From positions 2,763,831-2,827,830 of the forward strand of contig OY754965.1 in assembly GCA_963576475.1 (NCBI GenBank): a stretch of DNA of 64,000 nucleotides, in the 5' to 3' direction. A program made the translations under genes and the position numbers. Every line of letters starts with the position of its first letter. Position 1 is the first letter of the stretch. The notes beneath the pieces are model-generated. The model saw only the letters and a list, made by a program, of their open reading frames with translations. It did not search any database and was not told the origin of the DNA. This DNA comes from Molanna angustata (Eukaryota; Arthropoda; Insecta; Trichoptera; Molannidae). Positions 37,611-49,145 of the stretch are shown here, in pieces.

Positions 37611-37895
37611 AGTGATGAGCGCAATAGAGATGCGGTCTTAGTTTTGCATACTTGATCGAGTCTTGGTCTTGCAAATTTGACAAAAAATACCATTTTATAG
37701 TATAACGTCGAAAGTATGTAGTTAATTGCTTATTTTTTAATTACAAATCAATAACTTTAACATTTTGCTAAACCACAAGACTTTTGCAACATAGTTGGTT
37801 TTGAAAAGCCTGGCATAGGTCTTGCACCCCCTGGTCTTGATCTTGCAGCGACACATGCGGTCTTCGGACACTTGCAAGACCAAAAACAAGAAGAC
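37611..37895 (+). repeat. Dispersed repeat rich in CTTGGTCTTGC, copy 2
   Basis: Matches 3000-3160: GTCTTGGTCTTGC, AAAAGCCTGGCATAGG, TCTTGCACCCCCTGGTCTTG, GACACATGCGGTCTT. Longer than copy 1 on the left. Confidence 0.6.
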
Positions 37896-38159
37896 TTTTG
37901 ATGATCACTATGAATTGTATACCTACACGTGACATGGGTAGACAACTAGGACTAAACAAACCATAGGTTTGGGTGGATCATAAAAAAATACAAACTAAAT
38001 GTCAGTTGTTCCACGTAAACCAATGTTTAGTTCAGCTGTAGTTGCCAATCCCTGGTGTACATAATAATATACGCGGTCGGTTAATAAGAACAAATTAATA
38101 GCAATAATTGGTATTATTCGAGCAAGTAACAACAACAACATACGCACGAATAAAAAAAA

Positions 38160-38340
38160 CTATAGCTACCACTTCAAGGTCGCGACAGTGACCCGCAGCT
38201 GGGCGGGATGGATAGTAACAAACGAAAAGGGGTGGGGAGGAGTGGAGGCGCCGCCGCCGCGCCATTCGGTCCAACGTCAGTCGACAGTCAGTCAAAAACC
38301 GTCGCTCCCAGTTTGATATATCGACCAAACAATATTGTAG
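38160..38340. other. GC-rich island, unassigned
   Basis: GCTGGGCGGGATGGATAG, GTGGGGAGGAGTGGAGGC and GCCGCCGCCGCGCCATTC stand out in AT-rich surroundings. It could be a promoter or 5' exon. It includes AAGGTCGCGACAGTGACCC (38175-38193), which recurs with one base pair type of change at 43073-43091. No conserved protein was recognised on either strand. Confidence 0.35.
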
Positions 38341-38678
38341 AGGTGCATTACATATTAGTTCTTTCTTTGCTAGAATCGTATGACTACTTACTATGCATCC
38401 ATTGATAGACCCTGGGCCTGAGTTTATTCGCACACTAGAAGTTTCAGTGCCGGCAACCGTTTATTATACAAAAATACATGACAATTCAAATTTTCGTTTA
38501 TTAATAAACAAAAAAACAAAGTATTTTTCCACAAAATTCGATTACAATTACCATTATGACTCTGCATTATCAAGGTCTAAAATGAAACTAATCAATTTAA
38601 ATAAAATACGTTGGGTAATTGTTATCAAATTTTTTGTAAAAATACTTAGGTGTGTACATAAATTTGTTCATTAATTTT

Positions 38679-39068
38679 AAAATGGATTTCCACTCTGTTA
38701 ACATAAAATGGATTTCCACTCTGTTAACATAAAATGGATTTCCACTCTGTTAACATAAAATGGATTTCCACTCTGTTAACATAAAATGGATTTCCACTCT
38801 GTTAACATAAAATGGATTTCCACTCTGTTAACATAAAATGGATTTCCACTCTGTTAACATAAAATGGATTTCCACTCTGTTAACATAAAATGGATTTCCA
38901 CTCTGTTAACATAAAATGGATTTCCACTCTGTTAACATAAAATGGATTTCCACTCTGTTAACATAAAATGGATTTCCACTCTGTTAACATAAAATGGATT
39001 TCCACTCTGTTAACATAAAATGGATTTCCACTCTGTTAACATAAAATGGATTTCCACTCTGTTAACAT
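38679..39068 (+). repeat. 26-bp minisatellite, 15 identical copies
   Basis: A unit beginning AAAATGGATTTCCACTCTGT and ending TAACAT repeats head to tail over exactly 390 bp. I found no difference between copies. Flanks are ordinary AT-rich DNA. Confidence 0.98.
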
Positions 39069-39282
39069 AAAAAATTAAGAATCATTAAATTATTCGTTCA
39101 CCGTCTCACTAGGAAAACATATTCTGAGACGGGTCACTTACAATATTCGTTTTTAAATATAATAAAAATATTATTCAGTGCTAGACAAGACAATTCTGGT
39201 CTTGAAAATTATTTAATTAAAGAATAAACATAACAAGAAAAAATGTACATTTTATTTTTATTTTATTTTATTGATTTACAGA

Positions 39283-39430
39283 ACCAACAGTTACGAACCA
39301 ATAGGGTTACGAAGGTCAGATGGCAGTCGCTTCAATGTAATAACCAGACTCGCCAATTCCAGGATAATGGTCAAAACGTACCCCGATAGAAACGGGACAA
39401 AAGCGCTAAGGGGAAAGAAAGATTTACAGA
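39283..39430 (+). mobile_element. LINE 3' untranslated segment (probable)
   Basis: CGAAGGTCAGATGGCAGTCG, AATGGTCAAAACGTACCCC and GAAACGGGACAAAAGCGCTA resemble the conserved 3' untranslated region of a widespread insect LINE, from memory. A direct repeat GATTTACAGAACCAACAGTT flanks it (39274 and 39421 regions), consistent with a long target-site duplication. Confidence 0.6.
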
Positions 39431-39591
39431 ACCAACAGTTTACATTACAAATTTACAATAGGTATATTATACGTTACAAGTTATAAACCTTTTAAAGGTT
39501 CTTTTAAATAAATAAAACAAAGTTCATTAAAATGAGCAGAAAATATGTAAAAATATAAAATAAATTTTTAACAACATATTTTATAATTTTA

Positions 39592-39830
39592 TGTCGGGCT
39601 TCGTGGCTCAGTTGGTTAGGTAACTGACTGCTGATCCAAAGGTCCCGAGTTCGATTCCCGGTGGAGACACATTTTTTAATTGTGTTTTCAGCCTGGATCT
39701 GTGAGACGATTAATATCGTATGTCTCCAGAATGTGGCAACTTGTTATTGGATGCGTGTTAAATTAATATTTAACATATTATTACCTGTTAGTTGTCCGAG
39801 AAGTAATGTAAAATAAATAAAATAAAATAA
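39592..39830 (+). mobile_element. tRNA-derived SINE, family 1
   Basis: A box TGGCTCAGTTGGTT and B box GTTCGATTCCCGGT in a tRNA-like head, then a shared body (AATTGTGTTTTCAGCCTGGA, TCTCCAGAATGTGGCAACTT, TGCGTGTTAAATTAATATTT) and an AAATAAAATAAAATA tail. Other copies: 44674-44901 and 60378-60609. Confidence 0.9.
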
Positions 39831-39991
39831 TCTTTCCAACATAAGATATTTTCTATTCCATTTTCAACATAACATTTTGTGTTACGTAGAACAACATGCA
39901 CCTTAGATATATATAATATTAAATTACATTTACATCAAGAGAGCCGAAATTTGATTTCGGTCTTTATTAAGGATCCAATTGTATAACGTAT

Positions 39992-40980
39992 AATCCAACT
40001 GTCGATTCGTTCATGAGAATTCAATTCTCTGAATGAATCGACATTATTAAGCCAAGATGCGTGTACGAAGGAACATTTTGTATGGTGTAGTGGACTTTTG
40101 GCATGCTAATAACACCAACTAGAGGCCTCGCAGCATATATGTTCCCATACATGGATTTACTCAGAATTCGGAGTAGAACATTTTATGTGAGTTTTGTGTG
40201 TCTGTGTGTGTGTGTGTGTGAGGGTGTGTCTGTCTGTCCCCCCCTTATACCTTTTGATCCGCTCAATTTACAGAGCCCAAATTTTCAGAATATATAAACA
40301 GTTATAGGCTTACAATACTTTTATACTCAAAATTGTGAATTATTGTTTCAGTCAGGGGTTATCAACTTTTGAAATTTTGGTGAATTTTTCCATATATCTC
40401 AGAAACCATAAAAGCTAGAACGCTAAAAAATTGGTATAAACATAGACAAATACAAAATCTCAAATTAGTTTTTTCAAAAAAATTCCAGGGTTTTTCAAAC
40501 ATTTTTTATTAAGAAAAATATTTTTTTATGATAAATTTATGAGTTTAACTGCCTATATTTCCAAATATTTTAAAAATATCGAAAAAAGCCGAAACACCCC
40601 AACTAGATAATTTAATTTTCTATAAAAATATTATCATTGTATCAGCACATCCCAAATTTTTTTTAACAATTTTTATAAAAATTGAATTTAGTGACGACAT
40701 TGCTTCATACAATTTGTATGGCAGTCGCTTATACACAATATGTAAGAAGACTTAATAGTAGTTTGATAGGTACTTAATATCCAAACATACATACAGAACC
40801 ATCAGGCTGTTTTCATATTCCGGGTAGGAAAAAAAGGACTGACCTCCATACTGTCCTATCTTGACACGTGTTAAAATTTTCAATAATTTGTATTTATGGG
40901 TTTATAGTTTGATTCTTATTCTTCAACTATACATACTATCGCTATCGACAGTTGGATCTCATGTGTTACATGCAACTAGT
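39992..40980 (-). mobile_element. Hairpin-ended interspersed repeat, copy E
   Basis: Full-length inverted copy. Its hairpin (GAGAATTCAATTCTC on this strand) is of the copy-A type. The microsatellite is short (GTGTGTCTGTGTGTGTGTGT region, 40195-40230). It ends ATGCAACTAGT at 40980. Confidence 0.8.
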
Positions 40981-41406
40981 TTATATATAATATTCCACAA
41001 CATAATGACATTCACATTTTCTCTTTTTGAAAAATATAATATTGTTTATCCTATGGTGTTTATACAAAATCGAGCTTCTGGTAAAGAACGTGCGGATATG
41101 GGTGAACGTTTCAATGTAATATAAAGTAGGAAAATTTGACTGACAATTTGTTTAGGGCCGATCTTTCAATCGTCAATTAAAGCACCAGATAGTTATCTGT
41201 CGAATAAATTAATTCGATAGTTTATCTATCAAATAAAATGAAGGGCGTTTTTCAATGAACATTTATTCGCTAGATTGTTAATGGTTAGTTAACTGACCCT
41301 TATTTTTATACCTGCTAACATTTCTAGGTGTAATAGAGATGCATATATCAAAATCGTACGTGAGAGAAAGAGACAAGTTGCGCATGTGCTCATGGTTAAC
41401 ATGCGG

Positions 41407-41730
41407 TTAAAATTTTGACAGTTCGTCTGTTCCTAACCTGCATTCTGTGTTTGTGTGATCTTTACTGTTATTGTATATTGTCAAAATGGACAAAAAAAGT
41501 GAAATAGCACTTAATTTTACTGTTGCAACTGTATGTTGCAATTCGTGAATAATGAGTGATAACAACTCTTGAGTAGTAGATTTCTTCAGCCTAAAACGTC
41601 GAAGAAACACTTAATCATCCCAATCATTGAAATGATCTTTCCGCGGACGAACATTGTACTCCGGATTGAACTCGTTTATCATTTCGTATTCTTCCATGAT
41701 TGAGATATCCTTAAGTATATCGAAATCCAT
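41407..41730 (-). pseudogene. Harbinger transposase, N-terminal remnant
   Basis: From ATG at 41730 the frame reads MDFDILKDISIMEEYEMINE, then HFNDWDD, an in-frame TAA, then VFLRRFRLKKSTTQELLSLI. The FLRRFRL-K-T---LL motif is the conserved start of HARBI1-like nucleases. The DDE catalytic region is deleted, so it is inactive. Confidence 0.8.
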
Positions 41731-41970
41731 GATAAATAACCTTTCAGCGGGCTTCAATCAGCACAAAACACAACAACTAATCAAAGAAAACGCTAACTAG
41801 CATCATCTGACAGTTGTTATTTGACAGATAAGTTCCTATCTAGTGGTCTAACGCGCAGATAACTTTATTGGATAGATTGTAGGTTTATCTGACCAATAAC
41901 TGCTATCCGAGAATTGAAAAACGCATTTATTTTTTATTCGACCGATAAAGGCGTTATCTGGTGTTATCTG

Positions 41971-42924
41971 CAGGCTAAGTCAGTAAAAAAGTCGAGATCC
42001 GACAACGTATCGCCGCTCTTCTCGTCATGTTTACGCCAGTGACGACAATTCGTAGTCACTAAGCGCTGTCGAGTTCGTAAATGCACTTATGAGTATTTGT
42101 CGCCGTTAGACTGGCTTGCGGTACATTTTTGAATTATCATTTATGGCAATACACAATATTTTCCCCATGATTTGAATAAATGTCAAATTTGTTTACATAA
42201 ATTTGTTAAATAAATATAATATGGTCATATTTTTAAGCATGAAAGGAAGTTATAATACGATTAAATTAACTTCTTTTGTGTTTATTGAATGTTTTGAGTG
42301 TAATTTTAAAAATTATTTTTAATTATATTTCGATCAATTTATCAAGTCGATGACAGCAGCGTGTTATTTTTTTACTAAAAACTACGCCGAATTTTCTTTT
42401 GTTAAGTGTTAAAATACATATGTGATAAAATAGCTTACAAGAATACTTTCTCAAAATCAAAAATTATTTCAAATCTATACCTACGGAAAACATTTACGGA
42501 CGCATAGAATCATCATAGAATTATAATGTTATAATCTAAGTACGGACGCATATTTCCATTAAATATATAACCATATAAAACTTTTGTTATGCGGTAATTA
42601 GCAATAAATGAATTACGCGGAATATTTAAAGGGTTTGAAGAATCTCTTAAACGGCGTCGTGTAACCCGTTTATTATTATTCTCAAAATAAATATGAAATT
42701 CGGCATTGTTCGCGTAAAAAATGACATTTAATTCAACATGGCGGCGTTAGATCTTGTCTCTCGACTCGATGTCGACCCAATCTCGCCGTCAAATAAGTGG
42801 GCGAGAACGATTCCACGCATTATCTGCTTAGTGACTACCAAAACTGTCAAAATATCGATTAGTCGATATTTTGACAGTTAATCTCGACATTTATCGGTCG
42901 AGATCTACTTACAGACTTAGCCTG
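41971..42924. mobile_element. MITE nested in the Harbinger element
   Basis: Ends CAGGCTAAGTCAGTAA and, inverted, CAGGCTAAGTCTGTAA. CTG flanks both sides (41968-41970 and 42925-42927). Near the right end, AACTGTCAAAATATCGA and its perfect inverse TCGATATTTTGACAGTT (about 42840-42880) form a 17-bp-arm hairpin. No transposase. The superfamily is uncertain. Confidence 0.7.
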
Positions 42925-43072
42925 CTGGTTGTTTATCTGACGATTGAAAGATCGGGCCTTAATATTTTAAACTGATGCATCCTATGCAACATGTACTTCT
43001 AATAGATAGATATTATTACTAGACAAATCCACACTGGGAATAGAGAAGTATCGGGGGATAAAAATGGCGCCC

Positions 43073-43091
43073 AAGGTCACGGCAGTGACCC
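43073..43091 (+). promoter_or_regulatory. Inverted AGGTCA/TGACCC half-sites, six-base spacer
   Basis: AAGGTCACGGCAGTGACCC. AGGTCA is the nuclear-receptor half-site. The related string at 38175-38193 keeps spacing and orientation. Function is speculative; it may simply be a shared repeat core. Confidence 0.2.
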
Positions 43092-43489
43092 ACATTCCGT
43101 GTAATATAACAACACACAGTAGACACATAACATCAGCTGTGGGTAAAACTATAAACCAAGGAAACTGACAACTGCAACTACACCCAGTTAAAGATGCAGT
43201 TTAGCTGATGCGATCGACGTGCGACGTGCGCAACCTTTGCGTTCAGTGAACAATAGGATATTATTTTGAATGTTTTGTCTAAATTATGACAGACAATGAT
43301 AGACTACAAACTGTCGCAAATATAAAACGAGTGGGTTGCGGCCAACGCTATACTCCTCACTAACAAGTCATTATATAAAGTATTCAAATTTTGTATGGAA
43401 AATATTCAGCATTTTCAAGAAGTGCGTTTGTTAAATTATTTTTTATTTTAATATTTTATTATGAAAACTTGATAACTCTTCAATGACGT
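43092..43489. other. No recognised feature
   Basis: Slightly GC-richer at 43200-43245 (GATCGACGTGCGACGTGCGC) but no coding block or repeat identified. Confidence 0.35.
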
Positions 43490-43665
43490 TTTATGAAAGT
43501 GATGTGCCCTTTTACCAATTTGAGAATAAAATTTTAAGTTTCCTGAGCTTCGGGTCACTTTGAAATATTTGACAGTTAAAAAAAATGAGAAGCTCTATTC
43601 AGATATCCTCCAAAATCTAATGGGGTCTAAGCGAGTATTAGATATACATATTTGCAAAATTTGAA
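43490..43665 (+). repeat. Dispersed repeat, inverted partner of 57905-58086
   Basis: CCTGAGCTTCGGGTCACTTT, GAAATATTTGACAGTTAAAA and CAGATATCCTCCAAAATCTA match the complement of 57905-58086 over about 175 bp. The class is unknown. Confidence 0.75.
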
Positions 43666-44660
43666 AAGAATCAAATGAGTTCTTTAGTCTATAATCGATA
43701 AAGTAAAATAAACACGCCGTACACAGCACACACACACACAGATACATTGTGATGAAACTTTCAGAATACAATCTTAGCATGATACTAGTTGATAATCTGC
43801 AATAAAAAATACCCTTAAAAATTGCGAAGTCATAACTCACCACTATATCCACTTGGGTTAGTGAGCAGTAAAATTTCCCATTTCAATAAAAATAACATCC
43901 ATTTAATGTTTTAAAAAAATAAGTTATCAATATTTGATAAGGACGCAATGAACCAAACGATCGTTATGTGAAGGAAATAAATGTTTGTGAAATGTAAATC
44001 AGATATTTCATTTTTGTTAAATCTAATCTACAATATCAATCAGACAACCCAAAGCGCATGCGCATAGTTAATCCACTAGTTTCACTACATTTGTTGCTCC
44101 GTTTAAAAATAATGTCTTTATTTCCTGGTAAATTCCTTAAAATAAGCAAAATCTTGTACTGCATAGGTAAATTGTTACCATGGGTTTGTCAGTTTGGGAT
44201 AAAATAAGAAATAGAACGGTGAGATAATGATTAAAAGTACCGAACTGATATAATCCATCGTGTGGTGACTTCGTGTGGAAATAGAAATGTGGGCGGGGCT
44301 GGTAGATAAACAATGTAAATGTAAATGTAATAGGTATTGTGTATTTTTTGCTTTGTTATGTTATTTCTCATATTGTTTGCACTGTATTTGTACCTTTGGA
44401 AATACATTCTTCATTCATTTATTCACGTAGCCAGAAGCTTGGACGAAAACTGAACAACGACAGTGGTGTCTTGTAGACCTCGTATATGTGGTATACAACG
44501 ATATGCTGACACGTCCCGAGCGCAGATTACACAAGACGACATGGTGACAAATGGAGGATGCCTTCGTTCAGGAATGAACGGAATTAAGCGAAAGAAGATT
44601 TGAAGCAGTTCCAGCGCACTACTGTCTGTCATACACTCATCTTTGTTTTAAGAGTTCTCC
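43666..44660. other. No recognised feature
   Basis: AT-rich, with a short ACACAC run at 43727-43740. Nothing else identified. Confidence 0.35.
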
Positions 44661-44673
44661 AGACTCTTACAAT

Positions 44674-44901
44674 ATGTCGGCCTTCGTGGCTCAGTTGGTT
44701 GGGTATATAGACTGCTGATCCAAAAGTCCCGGGTTCAATTCCCGGCGGAAACACAGTATTTAATTGTGTTTTCAGTTTGGATATCTGGATAAGTCTCCAG
44801 AATGCGATAACTTGTTATTGGGTGCGTGTTAAATTAATATTTGACATACCTAGCACCTGTTAGTTGCTCGAGAAGAAATATAAAATAAATAAAATAAAAT
44901 A
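44674..44901 (+). mobile_element. tRNA-derived SINE, family 1
   Basis: TCGGCCTTCGTGGCTCAGTT (A box) and CCCGGGTTCAATTCCCGG (B box, one change), body and AAATAAAATAAAATA tail as in the copy at 39592-39830. Confidence 0.9.
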
Positions 44902-45240
44902 TTTTTGATCTTTTTACAGAAGGGGGGAGTACTTTAGTCGCCGTTAACAAAACAGGTAGAGGTAAAAGATTGCGGCAATGCGAACAATCGCACGCGGCTA
45001 TCGCATGAATGAAACTGTACCTTTACACATGTATGTATGTATGTATGTATGATAACGATAAGAATGATAATATTGTTTCAACCCGCATTGTCTCAGTGTT
45101 TATTATACATAGATAGTTGGCAATGGATGGCCATCGCATCGTGTGGAATCACAATATCTACGACTGGAGTCATAACCTTCAAATAGTTAATCCAAAATTT
45201 TGAAGATCGACTGACATGTTGACAACCTATGAGAATTTTA

Positions 45241-45664
45241 ATTCTTTTGACGGATTAAACCGTAAAAAAATAAATGTACTAATCAACCCTTAGCTACTGT
45301 AATTGACAAGTACCTACATGAGGTAATCAGCGATAGGTGTGCGAGTGTACATAACACATCAATCTAGTCTCACCTAAAAGGGCAGTACTGACATTCATAG
45401 TGGGTGGTGAACCTCATTGCTGAACTATCCTAACTATAAAAATGTGAAATCATAATTCTTTTGACGGATTAAACCGTAAAAAATAAATGTACTAATCAAC
45501 CCTTAGCTACTGTAATTGACAAGTACCTACGTGAGATAATCAGCGATAGGTGTGCGAGTGTACATAACACAACAGTCTAGTACCTAAAAGGGCAGTACTA
45601 ACATTCATAGTGGGTGGTGAACCTCATTGCTGAACTATCCTAACTACAAAAATGTGAAATCATA
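45241..45664 (+). repeat. Tandem duplication of 214 bp
   Basis: Copies 45241-45454 and 45455-45664 both start ATTCTTTTGACGGATTAAAC and end AATGTGAAATCATA; they differ by a few substitutions and a 3-4 bp indel (CTAGTCTCACC versus CTAGTACC). Confidence 0.95.
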
Positions 45665-45939
45665 AGTCTCCACAGTTTATAGTAGTGAATTTGTAGGTTG
45701 TGTACTTTGAGGCACCGGCTTAGAATAATGCTTCCACTCTTTTATGTTATCAAAGTTTTCGTGTGTCACGTAAGAGGAGGGTAATCTAAAATACAACAGG
45801 CAACAATAACATCTCACATAGTTTAGCAAAGAGCAATTCCTTAACCATATTCTAAATCGTATTCTTTGAACCCGTTCACCTAACCAATGTTCTCTTCTTG
45901 GAATAAAATGTAAATATCTTCATATAATTTATTGAAACA

Positions 45940-46050
45940 TTTTTTTTAATAATATAATGAATATGTCCTTGTTAGACAATAATCAGGACAATTTATAAAG
46001 CGCCGTTTAGTGACAACCGTGGTCACCTCAAGAGCGCTTTCAGTTGGCGA
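45940..46050 (+). repeat. Short dispersed repeat with AGCGCC/GGCGCT-type ends
   Basis: TTTATAAAGCGCCGTTTAGT and CACCTCAAGAGCGCTTT resemble 62262-62305 (TATAGCGCCGTTTTTGTG, CACCTCAAGGGCGCTTT). The left part also matches 26287-26330. Confidence 0.55.
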
Positions 46051-47045
46051 AAAAAAAATTAAATGAGTACTATAGCTAACTATTACATTGGAAATAGTGA
46101 AACATAAAACTTAAAAGATACGTAAAAATCACAAATCGTTCTAGTTATACACGGTGTATTACGAGGAGTGGATCAACCGAAGCAGGAAGGTAGGGTAACT
46201 CAATACCTATCGATTTAACCCCCATGTACCTACGTCCACCGATATTGGGTGGTTCAAAAGTTATGTACACTTTTGTGAAATTTTAATAAAAATCGGTTTT
46301 CAGACTAAACTACATCACTGTAGCTAAACTATTAGGTCTAAAATCATGATTTTTTTTTCTGGGAATAGTTCAATAGTGATACTTATGGAAAACAATACCG
46401 TCGTGAGTCATTACCCAATAACTTTGAAAACATTCTAAAAAAAATTGCAAGCATCAATTTTCCACTAACTTTTCAAGGGCTACAGTAGTTATGTGAGGTA
46501 GGCCCGTGTGATTAAAACAATTTTATTCGGGTTTGCATACAAAGAAGAAAAACTACACAAGAGATATGTAATCGAATTCTGTAAAAAATCTACTCGAGTG
46601 AACGTACATATTTAATGTGGCTATTCTAAAAATATATGTAGGTAGGTACAAACATACATAATATGAAGGTAAATAAATAGTTAAGTTTGAGATTGCAAAA
46701 AAGATTAAATCATTAACTATTATATATAACATAGTTAACTGTGGATTCAATGATGCTTATAGTGTAGGGTTGCCGCAAGACATCAATTTAAATTAATTAA
46801 AAATGTAGATAGACATAGATAGGTATGTAGGGAATTTAATGACAAGTCTTACTAATAAACGTGCTATTAAAGTAACACCCGTGTAGACAAAAACGTTACA
46901 ATAAACGCTGTGTAGCAGATCAGTTATTTAGCGACAGTGTATCTCTCATACAAATTTTACACAACGCTTGCACGCCTGTCCAATGTAGTTTAGCGGTGTT
47001 TCAAGACAACTGTCATCTATCACGAATCAAATTTATTTTTATTTT
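46051..47045. other. No recognised feature
   Basis: 46140-46340 is somewhat less AT-rich (ATTACGAGGAGTGGATCAAC) but carries no motif I can name. Confidence 0.35.
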
Positions 47046-47830
47046 ATAACTTATGTACATGTCTACAAAGGCAGGTTTATTGCCATAAGGTAATTTTTTC
47101 CAACCAACCCGAGCAACGTGAAGTCTCTAAGTTAAATTGGTACAATACTTATTAAGTGAGAAATAAATTGATAAAAAAATAAAATAAAGGAGTAAGAGAA
47201 AAAAATACAAAGAGAAAAAAATGAAAAGAGAGTTAAAAAAAAGAATAATAAAAATAATACTGATCATAGCAATGAGGAAAAGGAGGTTACGGAAGGATAT
47301 AGAAGGAATTCAGGAACTATTTGACAAATAAAGTTTTTTTCAGTTTATTTATAAATATTTGAATGGATTGAGATGACGTTACTTCATCACTTAGGCCATT
47401 TCATAGTCTAGCAGGTCTAGCTGATTGTACTTGAAAAGAAGAGCTGAAAACTTCTGTATTGTGAATGGGGGCCGCGACTTGGCAAGAAAACGACGTTATA
47501 TTTTAAATATTTTGGTGAATAGGGATTATAAATAATCTTAGTATCTTTGGCCAACGAAGTATATAAGTCGAAACATGATCATATTTTTTTTATTGCAAAT
47601 GTATATATTGTAAATGAACCGTATACAGACATTTTGTAATCGTTCCAGTTTATTTAATAATTCTTCATTGGCATCCAGATAGCACACATCACCGTAATCA
47701 AGCAATGGAAGAAGTAAGGATTGAGCTAGTGTAATTTTACAATGTATTGGAAGAAATTCTTCAATCTATTGAGAGAATGGATATTATAAAACAGAGTTTT
47801 ACTGACATGAAAAATCTGTCCATGTCACGA
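47046..47830 (-). pseudogene. Jockey/L2-group LINE, 3' end with palindromic tail
   Basis: The minus strand reads SLLDYGDVCYLDANEELLNK, LERLQNVCIRFIYN, YDHVSTYI and, after frameshifts, ARLWNGLSDEVTSSQSIQIF-like text (with a stop at the Trp), NKLKKTLFVK and stop. The 3' end reads GGTTGGTTGGAAAAAATTAC then CTTATGGCAATAAA, the tail also seen at 57430-57835 and in family-2 SINEs. Confidence 0.8.
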
Positions 47831-48019
47831 AAGATCTTCATCAAAAAGAATACCAAGATTTTTCACCATTTTTGAAGATTTTTCACCAAATTTAATTTTT
47901 ATCTATATGTTTATATTGTTATATCGTGGAATAATACGACGAAAAACCTTTAAAAATAATTTTAATCTCGATATTTGTGCATTTTAGGAGCAAAAAGTTG
48001 TCATAAAATTAGCTGACTT

Positions 48020-48855
48020 TATCCAACTGTCGATTTGTTCAGGAGAACTTTGTTCTCTTAACATATCGACAATGTATCAAGCCAGAATACGCGAGAATTG
48101 TATGGAGAGGTCTACTTTTTTCATGGCTTTTCCAACTTTGAAGTCAAAAAACACCAACTTAGAGGCTTCGCAGCATATATGTTTCATACACGGATTTACT
48201 CAGAATTTCGTGTGTCTGTGTGTGTGTGTGTCTGTGTGTGTGTGTGTCTGTGTGTCCGTCCCCCCCTTATAACTTTTGATCCACTCAATTTACAGAGCCT
48301 AAAATTTCAGAATATATAAACAGTTACAGGCCTACAAAACTTTTATACTCGGAATTTTGAATTTTTGTTTCAGTCAGGGGTTATCAACTTTTGAATTTTT
48401 ATTTTATTTTTCCATATATCTCAGAAACCATAAACGCTAGAACGCTGAAAATTGGTACAAACATAGACAAATACAAAATCTCAAATTAGTTTTTTCAAAA
48501 AAATTCCAGGGTTTCTCAAACATTTTTTATTAAGAAAAATATTTTTTTTATGATAAATTTATGAGTTTAACTGCCTATATTTCCAAAACTTTTACAATTA
48601 TCGAAAAAAGCCGAAACACCCCAACTAGATAATTTAATTTTCTATAAAAAATATTAACATTGTAGTAGAAGATCTCAATTTTTTTTTAACAATTTTTTTA
48701 AAAATTGAATTTAGTGACGACATCGCTTCATACATTTTGTATGGCAGTCGCCTATACACAATATGTAAGAAGACTTAATAGTTTGTTACTTCATCTCCAA
48801 ACATACATACATACCATCATGCAATTTGCATATTCTGGGTAGGAAAAAGGATCTT
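48020..48855 (-). mobile_element. Hairpin-ended interspersed repeat, copy F, part 1
   Basis: Begins ATCCAACTGTCGATTTGTTC with the GAGAAC/GTTCTC hairpin (copy-B type) and continues to GGAAAAAGGATCTT, where a LINE is inserted. The rest of the copy resumes at 54194. The microsatellite is short (GTGTCTGTGTGTGTGTGTCT). Confidence 0.85.
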
Positions 48856-49145
48856 TTATTTATTTATTTATTTATTTATTTTCTTTGGGAAGCTACAGCT
48901 CATTTACAGTTTAATGATACAAAATAATTTTTACATTGTTAGAGCCAAAAAAAGCATTCCATCAACATAATATAAAAACAAATAACAGTTTACAAGCCAA
49001 AAATAATTCATGCACACACATTCATACACACCCTTACACACACACTCATACACACCATCACACACACATACCTACATACATAAGTACACATATATACACA
49101 CATATACAACAACTAGGGAAGGAAAGAGAAATGAGAGAAGAGAGA

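Larger units (their letters stand above)
41155..42958. mobile_element. PIF/Harbinger DNA transposon with a nested MITE
   Basis: Inverted ends GGGCCGATCTTTCAATCGTC (left) and GGCCCGATCTTTCAATCGTC (right, inverted) are flanked by TTA on both sides (41152-41154 and 42959-42961), the 3-bp duplication of PIF/Harbinger. A transposase N-terminus is at 41407-41730. Without the nested element (41971-42924) it is about 850 bp, so it is internally deleted. Confidence 0.9.

Noticed and set aside
38679..39068. CRISPR-like 26-bp direct repeats
   Set aside because: The repeats are head-to-tail with no spacers between them.
39594..39670. Functional tRNA gene
   Set aside because: The tRNA-like head is followed by the same body and tail in three copies, the structure of a SINE.
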